Assembly (NCBI RefSeq): GCF_035222275.1
Contig: NC_085886.1
Coordinates: 310,001-374,000 of the forward strand
Source: Podospora bellae-mahoneyi
Lineage: Eukaryota > Ascomycota > Sordariomycetes > Sordariales > Podosporaceae
Direction: 5' to 3'
DNA length: 64,000 nucleotides
Program-made: the position numbers and the translations under genes
In this document: positions 20,719 through 30,402 of the stretch, one piece after another
How positions within the stretch are numbered: position 1 is the stretch's first letter
Layout of the letters: every line of letters begins with the position of its first letter
Notes under the pieces: model-generated
Database searches by the model: none
What the model was told of the DNA's origin: nothing
What the model saw: the letters and a program-made list of their open reading frames with translations, nothing else

Positions 20719-23154
20719 ATGGATCCAAGCTATGAGGAACTTGTCAAAAGGCTCCAGGAAGCGGAGCGTCTCCGTGCAGAAGCGGAGCGTCTCCGTACAG
20801 AAGCGGAGCAGAACGCCGTCGCCGAGAAACAACGCGCCGATAAACAAGCACAACAAGTTGTAGAGTTGCAGGAGCAAAGGCGTCCGACCAGTCTTATCGA
20901 GTACTTTCAGCTCTGCCACGACCACCTGTCGACAAAATTCCGCGTCCAGACCGATCGACGGTTCACGACCCAGGGAATCTGGACAGACCCGGCGGGAAAA
21001 TACTGCCCCGGCCGCCTTGCACAATGGGATGGCTTCCTTAATGAACAGAGGGCTGCGCTTGGCAAGGTTATCGCCTTCTTCCCCGAAACACTCCAATTAC
21101 TTGAATCGCGTGATTTTGTACAGGGTATTGGTAGCCGCCTGGCAGCTGGTTCCCCAATTGGTAGCGAGCGCGACCTTGAGCGGTTTCATCACACTGCTGT
21201 CGAGCTTCCTGTGCAATGCATCATCGATCAATTTACGCATGCCCAACAACACCTAGACGCGATACCACCGCTTTTGGGCGTGGGGGATGGTATCTTCTTC
21301 GAGAACCACGTTAACATTCTCAATAGCGATACAACTCCTTCCACAAGCGCGGCACCATCGACGCCGCCTCCGCCACCACCCGTCCCACCTACTAATAAGA
21401 TCTCCATCCGGCCTGACCAGATCTGTGTGTACCGGTCCTTGAACGGTGACCGAACGCTTGCATACGTGTTGGAATACAAGGCTCCCCACAAGCTAACGGC
21501 ACAGCATGTGCGGGAAGGAATTGAAGACCTGGACGTGGTTCGCGACGTGGTGAATTGCGTCGAGATCCCGAACAACGATGGTGACCGCTTCCGTTACTTT
21601 GCCAGGAGGCTCTCAGCTGCAGCTGCCACCCAGACTTACCACTACATGCTCCAGGCTGGGCTCGAGATGGGGCTTGTTGCCACAGGCGAGGTCATGATCT
21701 TCCTCAAGATCGACTGGGCGGACCCATCCACGCTGTACTACCATGTCGCCGAACCCACCCACGAGTGCCAGGCCCAGCCAGCCGAACTCATCCCCTACTG
21801 CACCGCCGTCAGCCAGCTGCTGGCCTTCACTGTGATGGCGCTGCTCGGACCCGGGTCGCAGGGTCAAGATGCGCGGGACCGCGCCATATCGGGTGCCTCG
21901 ACCTGGAATGAGGACTGGGACGAGATCTTGGCCCGAATTGGGAACACGCCGGCCGCTCGCACACCTCCTTCGTCGGGGCGCTGCTGGGAACCCCGGACCT
22001 ACGTCGGGTACGACCGGTCTCCCATCCCGTTCCGCCACCCGAGAAGGAAAAAGAGTCCCCAGGCAGATGAGCCGCCGACATCCCTCGGCCGGGGGCAGGG
22101 TCCTCCGCCGCCCGACGACGAAGATGCCGGCCCCAATCCTGGCTCCCACCCCTCTCCTCCTGCCGGCCAAAGAGGGTCGAAGAGGAAGCGTAGCGCTACG
22201 CAGTCATCCGGAGCTACAGCGGCGGCGGCGGCTACTGCTCCTGGCGGCACGCAGACACAGAACCGCACACATTCTTCCCAGCCACAAACACCACTGTTCT
22301 GCACACATGCGTGCTTACTCGGTCTTGTCCGAGGGGGGGCTCTCGATCCCGCATGTCCCAACATAGCCCTCCACCGCCGGCCCTATGTCGAGTCGTCACC
22401 AGACGTCCAGTCATCATCATCATCATCATCGTCGTCGTCGTCATCGTCATCATCACACATCAAGTCCTCATTATCGCCATCCCTACGTCGCCAAAAGACA
22501 CACTCGCTACCTATCCACGTCTTTCTAGAGCGGCTACGCCAACAGCTCCGCGCAACCTTGGACGAGGGTATCATGCCCCTGGGGGAATACGGTGCTCGGG
22601 GAGCCCTATTTCGCATCACATTACTCAGCCACGGCTATACGTTGGCTGCCAAGGGGACCACGTCGTCATCAATACGCTTTATCGAGCACGAAGCGCGTAT
22701 ATACGAGCAGCTTCAACCGATCCAAGGCCTTTACGTCCCCGTCTCTCTTGGCACCATCGACCTTCGGGAGCTGGGACGGCGCTATTTCTACGCGGCCGAT
22801 GTCCACATCATTTACTTCCTCCTCCTCTCGTGGGCCGGCAGGGATCTACGCGAAGCTCGGGAGCAACCAAGTAGTGTCGGGATACGGAGAAACGTGATCC
22901 GATCCCTGCAGAGCCTCCACGCCCTAGGGGTGGCACACGGCGACGTCCGGCGGGAGAATCTGGTATGGAGTCATATGCCGAGCGACCCAGTCATGGTCAT
23001 TGATTTTGAGCGGTCCGTTCTCACCAAGTCGTCGTGCCGGCTCGGGTTGCTGGGGGGGTCGGAAGACGGGGAGGAGCTGCCACCGGAGTGCCTCAGTGAG
23101 GATGATAAGCTTTTTGAGCAGGATTTGCGGAAGGCGACCTACATTTGGGTTTAA
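20719..23154 (+). CDS. coiled coil + PD-(D/E)XK nuclease-like + protein kinase-like fusion protein
   Basis: Intact single-exon frame of 811 residues. Residues 6-55 form a charged coiled coil built on tandem AERLR(A/T)E units. Residues about 60-340 look like a restriction-endonuclease-fold domain: IRPDQICV (P232, D233) is followed 18 residues later by LEYKAPHKL (E252, K254), fitting PD-x(n)-ExK. A Pro/Ser/Arg-rich linker of over 200 residues holds basic RGSKRKRS and a poly-Ser run. The C-terminal part resembles a kinase: LAAK (K645), HEARIYEQL (E658), catalytic-loop HGDVRRENLVW (H740, D742, N747) and VIDFE (D762). The C-lobe is short after that. REase + kinase architectures are known in eukaryotic Crinkler-type (CR) effectors and related fungal families. 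Assignment to that class and any toxic or defensive role are inference. It sits beside the repeat island, so transfer or transposon association is possible. Confidence 0.75.
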   Translation: MDPSYEELVKRLQEAERLRAEAERLRTEAEQNAVAEKQRADKQAQQVVELQEQRRPTSLIEYFQLCHDHLSTKFRVQTDRRFTTQGIWTDPAGKYCPGRLAQWDGFLNEQRAALGKVIAFFPETLQLLESRDFVQGIGSRLAAGSPIGSERDLERFHHTAVELPVQCIIDQFTHAQQHLDAIPPLLGVGDGIFFENHVNILNSDTTPSTSAAPSTPPPPPPVPPTNKISIRPDQICVYRSLNGDRTLAYVLEYKAPHKLTAQHVREGIEDLDVVRDVVNCVEIPNNDGDRFRYFARRLSAAAATQTYHYMLQAGLEMGLVATGEVMIFLKIDWADPSTLYYHVAEPTHECQAQPAELIPYCTAVSQLLAFTVMALLGPGSQGQDARDRAISGASTWNEDWDEILARIGNTPAARTPPSSGRCWEPRTYVGYDRSPIPFRHPRRKKSPQADEPPTSLGRGQGPPPPDDEDAGPNPGSHPSPPAGQRGSKRKRSATQSSGATAAAAATAPGGTQTQNRTHSSQPQTPLFCTHACLLGLVRGGALDPACPNIALHRRPYVESSPDVQSSSSSSSSSSSSSSSHIKSSLSPSLRRQKTHSLPIHVFLERLRQQLRATLDEGIMPLGEYGARGALFRITLLSHGYTLAAKGTTSSSIRFIEHEARIYEQLQPIQGLYVPVSLGTIDLRELGRRYFYAADVHIIYFLLLSWAGRDLREAREQPSSVGIRRNVIRSLQSLHALGVAHGDVRRENLVWSHMPSDPVMVIDFERSVLTKSSCRLGLLGGSEDGEELPPECLSEDDKLFEQDLRKATYIWV
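20758..20811 (+). repeat. in-frame 21-bp tandem repeat in the coiled coil
   Basis: About two and a half copies of a GAAGCGGAGCGTCTCCGTGC-type 21-mer encode the AERLR(A/T)E heptads of the nuclease-kinase protein. It adds exactly one heptad per unit, so copy number can change without losing the frame. Confidence 0.8.
22411..22457 (+). repeat. TCA/TCG trinucleotide microsatellite (poly-Ser)
   Basis: A run of TCA and TCG codons encodes a poly-Ser tract in the linker of the nuclease-kinase protein. It is in frame, so length changes alter only the linker. Confidence 0.85.
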
Positions 23155-24840
23155 TACGTCGACCCTATACTCGCAGCCTTTCAGCACAAATCCTTCCCAG
23201 CACTGTGTAATGGCTCGAGCGAATGCTCCGCTGAGGCGTTCGGCTGCATTCAAGGACGAGAATGCGACTACTTCACGGGATCCTATATCGGCACGGCCGG
23301 GAATAGTGAACTACAGATTTAAGCAGTCGCCGCCTTATATTATGGCTTTCTCTAATATAGACGATGTCGTCTAGGAGCAAAGTATTATAGAATATAATTA
23401 TAAGCTAGTTATCTAAGTCGACGCGTAAATTATAAGTAGTGCCGAGAAAATGCCCTAATAGTTTTACGTACTAGCGGATTTTATAAAAAGGCTCGATTCT
23501 TCCGTAATTATCGTTCTATACTAGTAGTTTGCCCTCTAATATATAACGCTCCTTGATCTTACTATTCATGACGAACCCCTATCCAGAACCTCTGAAAGGG
23601 ATACTGGTTGAAGGCACTTCTGAACAATCCTGGTTCGGTACAGCTAAACAGTGTACAACAATGGCTTGTCTCAATCACAATAGCTAAGATACCAACGATT
23701 GTGACTTGTATTGCATACTGCGGAAATGTCTATTAAAATGGTGACAAAACACACAAAACAACCACAACATTACAAATATACCCTCAACAGGTCTCTGAAT
23801 GAAAGCACCTGCGTGACAGTGACTCGCTCGCAGACCGCACTTCACGCAGGACAAAAAGACACTATGGGCTCGCAGGCTACATAATAAGCACCGGATTGGC
23901 CTGATCAGAGGGCCAGAATTGCCTGCACGTTTGCAAGGCACAAAATTTGAAGAAATAAAATTCGATGATCTGTCTAAAATAGAATGTGAGAAGCAGACTG
24001 CTTTTATACATGACCCCTGAACCCCCCGAATCCTCCGTGAGCCCCACTTCCTCACTCATACCCTCAGGCCTGTGGCCGCACCCCCAAACCAATATACGGG
24101 GTAGTAAGGACACGGGGGATGGGAGAGAAGAGTCGTGTGGTCGGTAGGAGGACGGATGGAATGGCCTCTTTATGTAGCTAGAACTAGAAGAAGAAATGTC
24201 GCGCAGTAGGCAGGTAGGGAGTGACGGATCTTTTCATGTCAAAATGACGACCACAACCCAGAGTCCCCTAAAATGGAGAGCAATACGCTGGTGAGTCTAT
24301 TTCTCGGTCCCCGTTTTGGTGCAGGAGTTGTTTGGGAGTCACAAAAATGGGACCCTCCCAATCCGACCCATTTTCGTCCCTGTAGGAGAGGGAGGCCCCA
24401 AACTTGAACTATGTGGGCGTCGCGTAAAGTTGTCGTTTTTGGAGAATGGCGAGCGTAGGGTGAGCGTAGGGTGAGCGGTTGCGAGCTCAGGATGAGCAGA
24501 AGGTGAGCCGAGGGCGAAACGAGTCTGATTCCGGGCTAACCATGTTTGGACGAGACACAAGAAGTTTTAGAGAACGACTACCTAGGTAGGTACCTAGGCT
24601 GTTTTGGTGTCGAGAACGGTTGGATCTTGGGTGATTGGTGCATTGTTTTTACCCCATGTGGAGGGCTGGAGAAAGGGCTTGAGTGACTTGCTTGGACCCA
24701 TGTCTTCGTTGTCCGTGTTTGGAGTGAGCGGTTATTTAGATCTATGTCTTAAGGTGATGATAGTTCAGGAAGAGAGTTGTGGCGTCTATGTCTATGGTGA
24801 GCTCTGCAGCATCGTACGAATTATCGAGAAATATTGATCA
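23155..24840. other. gene-free flank of the island, AT-rich with short direct repeats
   Basis: An AT-rich, stop-rich stretch at about 23350-23530 resembles RIP-damaged repeat DNA. From 24440 to 24510 there are short direct repeats. A CCTAGGTAGGTACCTAGG-like near-palindrome lies at about 24580-24598. No gene is supported. Confidence 0.55.
24440..24510 (+). repeat. short imperfect direct repeats (GTAGGGTGAGC-like)
   Basis: Several adjacent copies of a GCGTAGGGTGAGC-like unit, becoming less exact to the right (GGATGAGCAGAAGGTGAGC). No function visible. Confidence 0.55.
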
Positions 24841-26546
24841 TCAGACCAAAACCCTCAAGCTCCCTACAAACGGCCCGACCGACAGCCCCGACTCGGCCGC
24901 CCTTCTGACCAACAGCTCCTTCACCATATCCCTCTGCTCCGCAACCCCTATTTCCCCCATCATCAGCAGCGCCTTGAGTGCCACCGTAAGCGGAAAGATG
25001 GCAATATGACTCCCTGCCACCCCAGCTACCTTCTCGAAAAAGATGGGCGCGGTTCTTATGATGTGCTTGCTGTCTTGCGTTATTGACATCCTCAGATCGC
25101 TTCGATCGATTCTTGAGACGTCGACCTGCAAGCCAGCAAGAGATTTTCTTACTTGCAGAATAAGAAGGGTGGTCTTGATCTTGGTAGACCAGTAGAGACA
25201 CATCATATGAGCAGTCGAGATATCATCGGCAGATGGAGGGTCGTGTGATGTTGGATAAGCCAGGTTTACTGGTCGAGGGTATGTTGATGATGAGAGAAAG
25301 GCTTTCCACAAAGGAGGCGCGTGGTTGTCGTACCATGATTGCAGCTGGCTGAGGATCTGTTTGCACTTCTTGTTCAGCTTCAGCAGCGCTTGTATCCCTA
25401 CACTACTTGCGATCCTCGCGGGCGTGACATGGAAATTGAAGTGGTTCGGATTCATCTCTAAAGCAACCTCAATCCTTGTAACGTCCTCCAGACATCCTGG
25501 CAGGAGAACAAAGATATCAAGCAGCAGGTCCCAGCTTGTTTTCTTGTGGGAGCCTGTCCAGGGAATAGTGAGCCAGTCTTCTCTTGCGAGGATAGTAGAC
25601 CGGTGTAGGCCCACGCCGGCGATGGTGATGCTCAAGCGACCGTCAGCCAGCATCTGGTGTGCAATGCCCTCTTTGTACATCTCTGGGGATTGTGACTCGA
25701 GCAAAGCCAGCTCGCCGAACCGGTGACGACGCCAGGCATCGGCTTGGTTATATGACATGAAGAGCGGCTCCATGAGCCCCTGTGGCTTGACGAGGGTGGT
25801 ATCAGGACATGACGACGTCGACGCGTGGGCTAAGGGGTCGCTTCCGAAGAAAACTTCATACAAGCTTAGTATGCGAGTCGTGGCTATTGTGGTGTCGTCT
25901 GGAATTTGTTTGCTCTGAGCTTGCATGGCGATCGATTTAGCCAGCCCACTGAGAGCTTCGTTGTAGGCTTTCATGCCATTTTGGATAAGATGTTGCGCTT
26001 TGAGACGTTGGCCAACCGTACCTAAACAGAGGGCGAGAAAGGAGGTCTGGAGAAGGGGGCTGCTCTGGTAGCTTTTGTCAGAATGGACTTTCCTCAGCCA
26101 GCTTGTCGTTGATATGGCGCTGCCCAAGTCTCGCCGAAGGTGTGAGCTGGGATCGTACATGTCCCAGAAAAGTCCAACGTAGTTGGATATATAAGCGGAG
26201 GAGACCAAGCCGGGCGGAAGAAGAGTTACTGCTCCAATCTTTGCCTCCAAGGGATGATTCTTGGTTCCATTCGCCGATAGGGCTTGCCGAATTAGAGGTG
26301 CAGCGACATCCTTCTTGGTGCCAACTGTTGCAGGGCTGGAGTGGACAAACACAGTCTTGCGCTCGTAGCCATCACATTGGAGTCCTAGACGCCTGCATTG
26401 GCCACAGGAAGGGCGCTCAAAATTGCACTGATGACCGGTCAATACCAATGCGTGGCACGTGTGTTGGGGCATGTGAAAAGTCCTACCCCTTTCCTGCGCC
26501 GGCGACAGGTGTGGCATGCTTTCGAACGGCCCGGAACCCCAACCAT
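24841..26546 (-). CDS. Zn2Cys6 fungal-type transcription factor, two exons
   Basis: Exon 1 is 26546-26487 and exon 2 is 26427-24841. The 59-nt intron (GTAGGA...CATCAG, phase 0) splits the zinc cluster. Joining them gives about 548 residues and completes the canonical binuclear cluster: ACHTCRRRRKG plus CNFERPSCGQCRRLGLQC, then DGYERK. Using the unspliced upstream ATG would lose the first two cysteines, which decides the start. The middle and C terminus are helical and resemble the regulatory region of C6 factors (LSGLAKSIAMQAQSK, RFGELALLESQSPEMYKEG). Such proteins bind CGG-type sites and regulate metabolism or secondary metabolism; the target is unknown. It is divergent from the DUF2306 membrane-protein gene, with about 0.6 kb of shared upstream DNA. 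Confidence 0.9.
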
Positions 26547-27139
26547 GTTAGCTTCTGTCTTCGGAGAGCGGAGAAATTGAATGCTTGCTTGTTTTGAGTC
26601 GGACGGCTGGGCGCAGAATGCTTCGAGAATGGGAAATGTGAGCTGTAATACTAGGTAGTTTTTATTTATCAGCTTCGGTCTGGTGAGACGTTCGTAGGAA
26701 GCTTACGTCACAATCAAGCCGCTGTTACCCCCATGGGTGTCCGAGGCTGCCCAATGACGATGAACCGAATCCCTCGCAAGTCCCGAAATGGAAGGATTTC
26801 GCGCCAATTCTGTTGGTAGTCCTATTAGGGCTGTCCTTGTTTGGCCGCCTGAAGTCCGAGGACTACGAGCCAAGGGCGATAGATACCAGGCAACGCATGT
26901 ACGCATATCGGCCGTGTAGCAACAGATGAGACTTTGCAGGATGGTGGTGATGGGGACTTCAGGTATGCATCCAGGCTCAAAGGCTTGGAAGCTGCAGCAG
27001 AAAGAAGTATTAAAGCAGCATTACCCTACCCAACAGTTTAGGTGTAAGGTACTATCCTCTCACACTCTTTGGAGGCTACGTTACTATCGAAGACCTTCAA
27101 CCGCACGCACATCGCAGCACAAAGCCATCCGTATCAAAA
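26547..27139. promoter_or_regulatory. shared divergent upstream region
   Basis: 593 bases between the starts of the Zn2Cys6 factor (minus) and the DUF2306 protein (plus). It must hold both promoters. No specific site was recognised and no ORF in it looks coding. Confidence 0.4.
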
Positions 27140-28324
27140 ATGTCGACCAAGGAAAAGGTGGCCGACGCGGCTCGCAAAATTTACAATCCCCTTGGTTTCA
27201 AGAAATTCTACAACTTTGTTCTATTCTTCATATTCGGTGGCGCTCTCCTGGGATTCACTCTTGCTCGCTTCCAGTACCTCTCTTTTGACCATGGGTTGTG
27301 TCCTGAAGGGGGCGGGACTCTTGACTGGTATGGATTAATGTCTACATTAGGTATCCAAAGTGTCTGATGCACTTCTGGCTGAAACATACTTTAGCTATTA
27401 CTACACACCCGGATCTCTCGACAAAATCGGCATCCAAATCCATCTCAGCGCCATCCTCCCAGCCTCATTCCTAGCCGTCTTCCAGTTCGTCCCCATAATC
27501 CGCTACAAGCTACTCCTCTTCCATCGAGTGAGCGGCTACCTCATCGTCCTCCTCTCGGCCATCTCCACAGCCGGCGCCCTCATGCTTGTCCGCAACGCCC
27601 AAGGCGGCCCGATGGAAATTCAGCTCGCCATTGGCGTTATATCATTCATGTTCATTGTCAGCATCGGTCTGGCTATATACAACATCAAGCGGCTCCAGAT
27701 TGAGCAGCACCGCGCTTGGATGCTGCGGGCTTGGTCCTATGCTGGTTCCATCGTTACCATGAGACTGGTCATGATGGCGATTGCGCATGTGTTGAGCACC
27801 TATGAGCATCTAGGCAAGGGTTATAGCCATGCCATACCCTGCGTCAAGGTCACGTACTTGATGTTTGGGCAGGTAGAACGGATACTGGAGAAGTACCCTG
27901 CTTGCGCGCAGTTCTTTGATGGGTCGGTGCCGGGACAGGCTGTTGCTGTGACGGCTGACGCGAATGGTGACTTGGCAGAGTTGACTGCGTTGTATAACAT
28001 GATTTTTGGGGCGGCCTTCTGGCTGGCGTTTGCTTTGCATGCAGCTGGGGTGGAGATTTATGTGAGTTCTTTTGTGTCATTATTTCTGTAGACCGAGTTG
28101 CTGACTATAGTGTTCAACAGCTACACCTCACACCGGCTGAGGCAGACAGATTACGAAATGTTTCTTATCAGAAACAGCTTGAGGCTGGGATGAAGAAACC
28201 AGGGAGGGCTGGGCTGACGGCTGACAAACTGGGTGACGCACCCAGGTGGATTCCAAAGAGCACAGTCTCTGTCTCTGCTCCGGGAAGTGGTGATGCTGCA
28301 TCGGATGAGAATTTGGCCAAGTAG
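27140..28324 (+). CDS. DUF2306-type multi-pass membrane protein, three exons
   Basis: Exons are 27140-27327, 27395-28061 and 28121-28324, giving about 352 residues. Intron 1 (67 nt, GTATGG...TTTAG) restores the frame into YYYTPGSLDKIG, and intron 2 (59 nt, GTGAGT...AACAG) is phase 0. The protein has several hydrophobic helices (FYNFVLFFIFGGALLGFTLA, ILPASFLAVFQFVPIIR, VSGYLIVLLSAISTAGAL, IGVISFMFIVSIGLAIYNI). His residues flank membrane segments (QIHLSA, LFHRVSGY, EQHRAWMLRAW), as in DUF2306/YozB-like proteins. The biochemical function of the family is unknown; the His pattern has suggested haem or metal binding. The C-terminal tail is soluble. It may be regulated by, or co-regulated with, the divergent transcription factor, but that rests only on position. 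Confidence 0.82.
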
Positions 28325-30402
28325 GTGTCGGGCTGACTGCCAGTTCGAACCTGCCCCGAGTAATTACCTTACCTATAGAGTTCAGTTTCTTGAATTTATT
28401 CCTCATACAGCAATATCATGATACACCTTGTCCCCCATATACTGTGTGATTAAATACTTCTTTTGCTAGGTAGACGAGCTGAATCATGTGGACCGTACCT
28501 CCCTTACCACATACCACGCGCAACTCAAGGGTATTTCAGGGGCGAGAGTGGGTCAAGACCTGAGGACTTGGACCGCCAACAAAGATTGCATGATTGGAGT
28601 TCTTCATCCACGCGGATTTTAACCAGGCACTGAGACGGAGTGTCATCTGGCTCCTGGAGTAATGCTTTCAAACGCGATTTGGCTTCAGCATGGCGTTTCC
28701 GCTTCGTTCATTCTCATGACGTATTTTGGGCACCACACCGAAGCCTAATGGACGGATATTCGTGTTCTGTTTATTGTTTTGGTTTGTAATGAGAAGATAG
28801 CTGCCCAAGTCAAGAAAGACGACTGTCATCATCAGGGGACTCTCGTCTCAAAGGCCTCTTCACGGCGGGGTCCTTGTGTAACCACTCATCTGGTGATGGA
28901 AGCCATCCGCCAAGGAATGGCGCAATGCTACACCTGATTGGAAATTGGCAAACGGGCTGCTGGATGATTCGACCAGCTTTGTTTTGAGAGACAGATATCT
29001 CGGCAATGATGGGCCTGGCAGGGGGGGGACAACACCGAGAGTGCCGACATGAGGGATCTTTCACTCGTGCGAAGGCCACTGGAGAGTGTTCCGGCCAACG
29101 TCTCCCTAGATATGCTTATCTCCTGTGCATCGGCGATGGTTGATCTGGTCATGCATGGTTCATGATAGATAAGCTTTCAGGGGAGGAATTCCTAGCGTTA
29201 TATTGTAATTCAGCTTCCAGAATAATTCTAGCGTGGGTTTGATACTCTTCCAAATCAGTTATGAGCTTGTTCAGGAGAGGCATGAGGAATGTGAGATGCC
29301 AGGAATACGGGTTGCCTACCACCCCTATTTTCAAGCTGAACCTGTCGAGAAACCACAGAAGCAGTCTCTGCAGCTGTGATTGCTGGTGGGTAGCACAACA
29401 TACCAGGTTGCCCAAAATTACCTCTTGTGTTCAAGATGTGACGCCGAAGCCGGTTGTCCTCCTTCCGTCTCTGGTCAAAAGCTGATGAGACCATCGCATC
29501 ACGTGACCCTCGCCTCGCCGATCACGGCCCACATGGCACCGGTGTAAGTGCGCCAAGTACCTTGATGAACAGCAACTGAGAGGAGATGCAGGCGAGGGCT
29601 GTCCCCCATGGGTAATAGGTAATGTCGAGCGGAAAGACATGAGTGAATCTTATGGGAATGGCTTCATGGAAAACAGCACTCTTATCTCGACTTGGCGCGG
29701 CTTCCATGGGGGTTTTAGGGCAAGGCTTTGATGCCTCGGGGTCACTAACAGCAGCAACTTTTCCCCGCAACCAAAACTTCGGGTAGTGGAGTGGCCCAGC
29801 TGAGTGACACAGTGACAAGCGATAACGCCATTCTTGGTGCAAAGCACAGCAGGGACTCCACCCAACCCGATTTCGCCATTCTTCGAGAATCTTGCAACAA
29901 ACCGCATAGCATAGCACCATCGCAAACCCCCATCCAGAACCTCTGTGACCGCCACGCCCAGCTAGCTACAGCTCAACTCTGTCGCTAGGGCATCTTGGTA
30001 GATCCTTTTTCGGCGATATATTGTTCTTTTACTCACAACTGAAACTGGTACCTGACCACTGCTCAGTCATCATCACCAACAAAACATCGCCACTGGAACA
30101 ACAGGTCTCTGCTTCTCTCTCTGTCTCTGACTCTGACTCTGTGGAACCTCGCCCAAGACCCAGAGATTGCGAAGCAGCTGCCGCGCATTGCGTGCCACTG
30201 TGCCGTTTGGTGTCTGACGTCCCGATCGCTTGACCGCCCCGAGTTCCGCCTGGTCTTAGGCCCAGCGCACCCTCCAACAGCACTCCTGGCCCAGCACGCA
30301 ATTTGCCCTCAGCCTGATAGATGCTGGCAAGCGAGCCCAATGCCCTGCTTGTCCCATTTAACTTTCTGAAGACGCAAGGACCGCCGTTTGGTCGTGCCCC
30401 CT
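28325..30402. other. 2 kb gap, no supported gene
   Basis: Contains the DUF2306 3' end and the scon-2 leader. Minus-strand frames at 29149-29415 and 29522-29955 have slight coding character (for example LLNKLITDLEEYQTHARIIL). I could not link them by splice sites or name a family. A CT-rich run (TCTCTGTCTCTGACTCTGAC) near 30117-30140 lies in the presumed scon-2 leader. Confidence 0.45.

Noticed and set aside
26040-26600. Plus-strand frame of 164 residues over the Zn2Cys6 gene
   Set aside because: Antisense to the zinc-cluster exon and without motifs.
29149-29955. Minus-strand frames that might form a spliced gene
   Set aside because: No consistent donor/acceptor set and no recognisable family.
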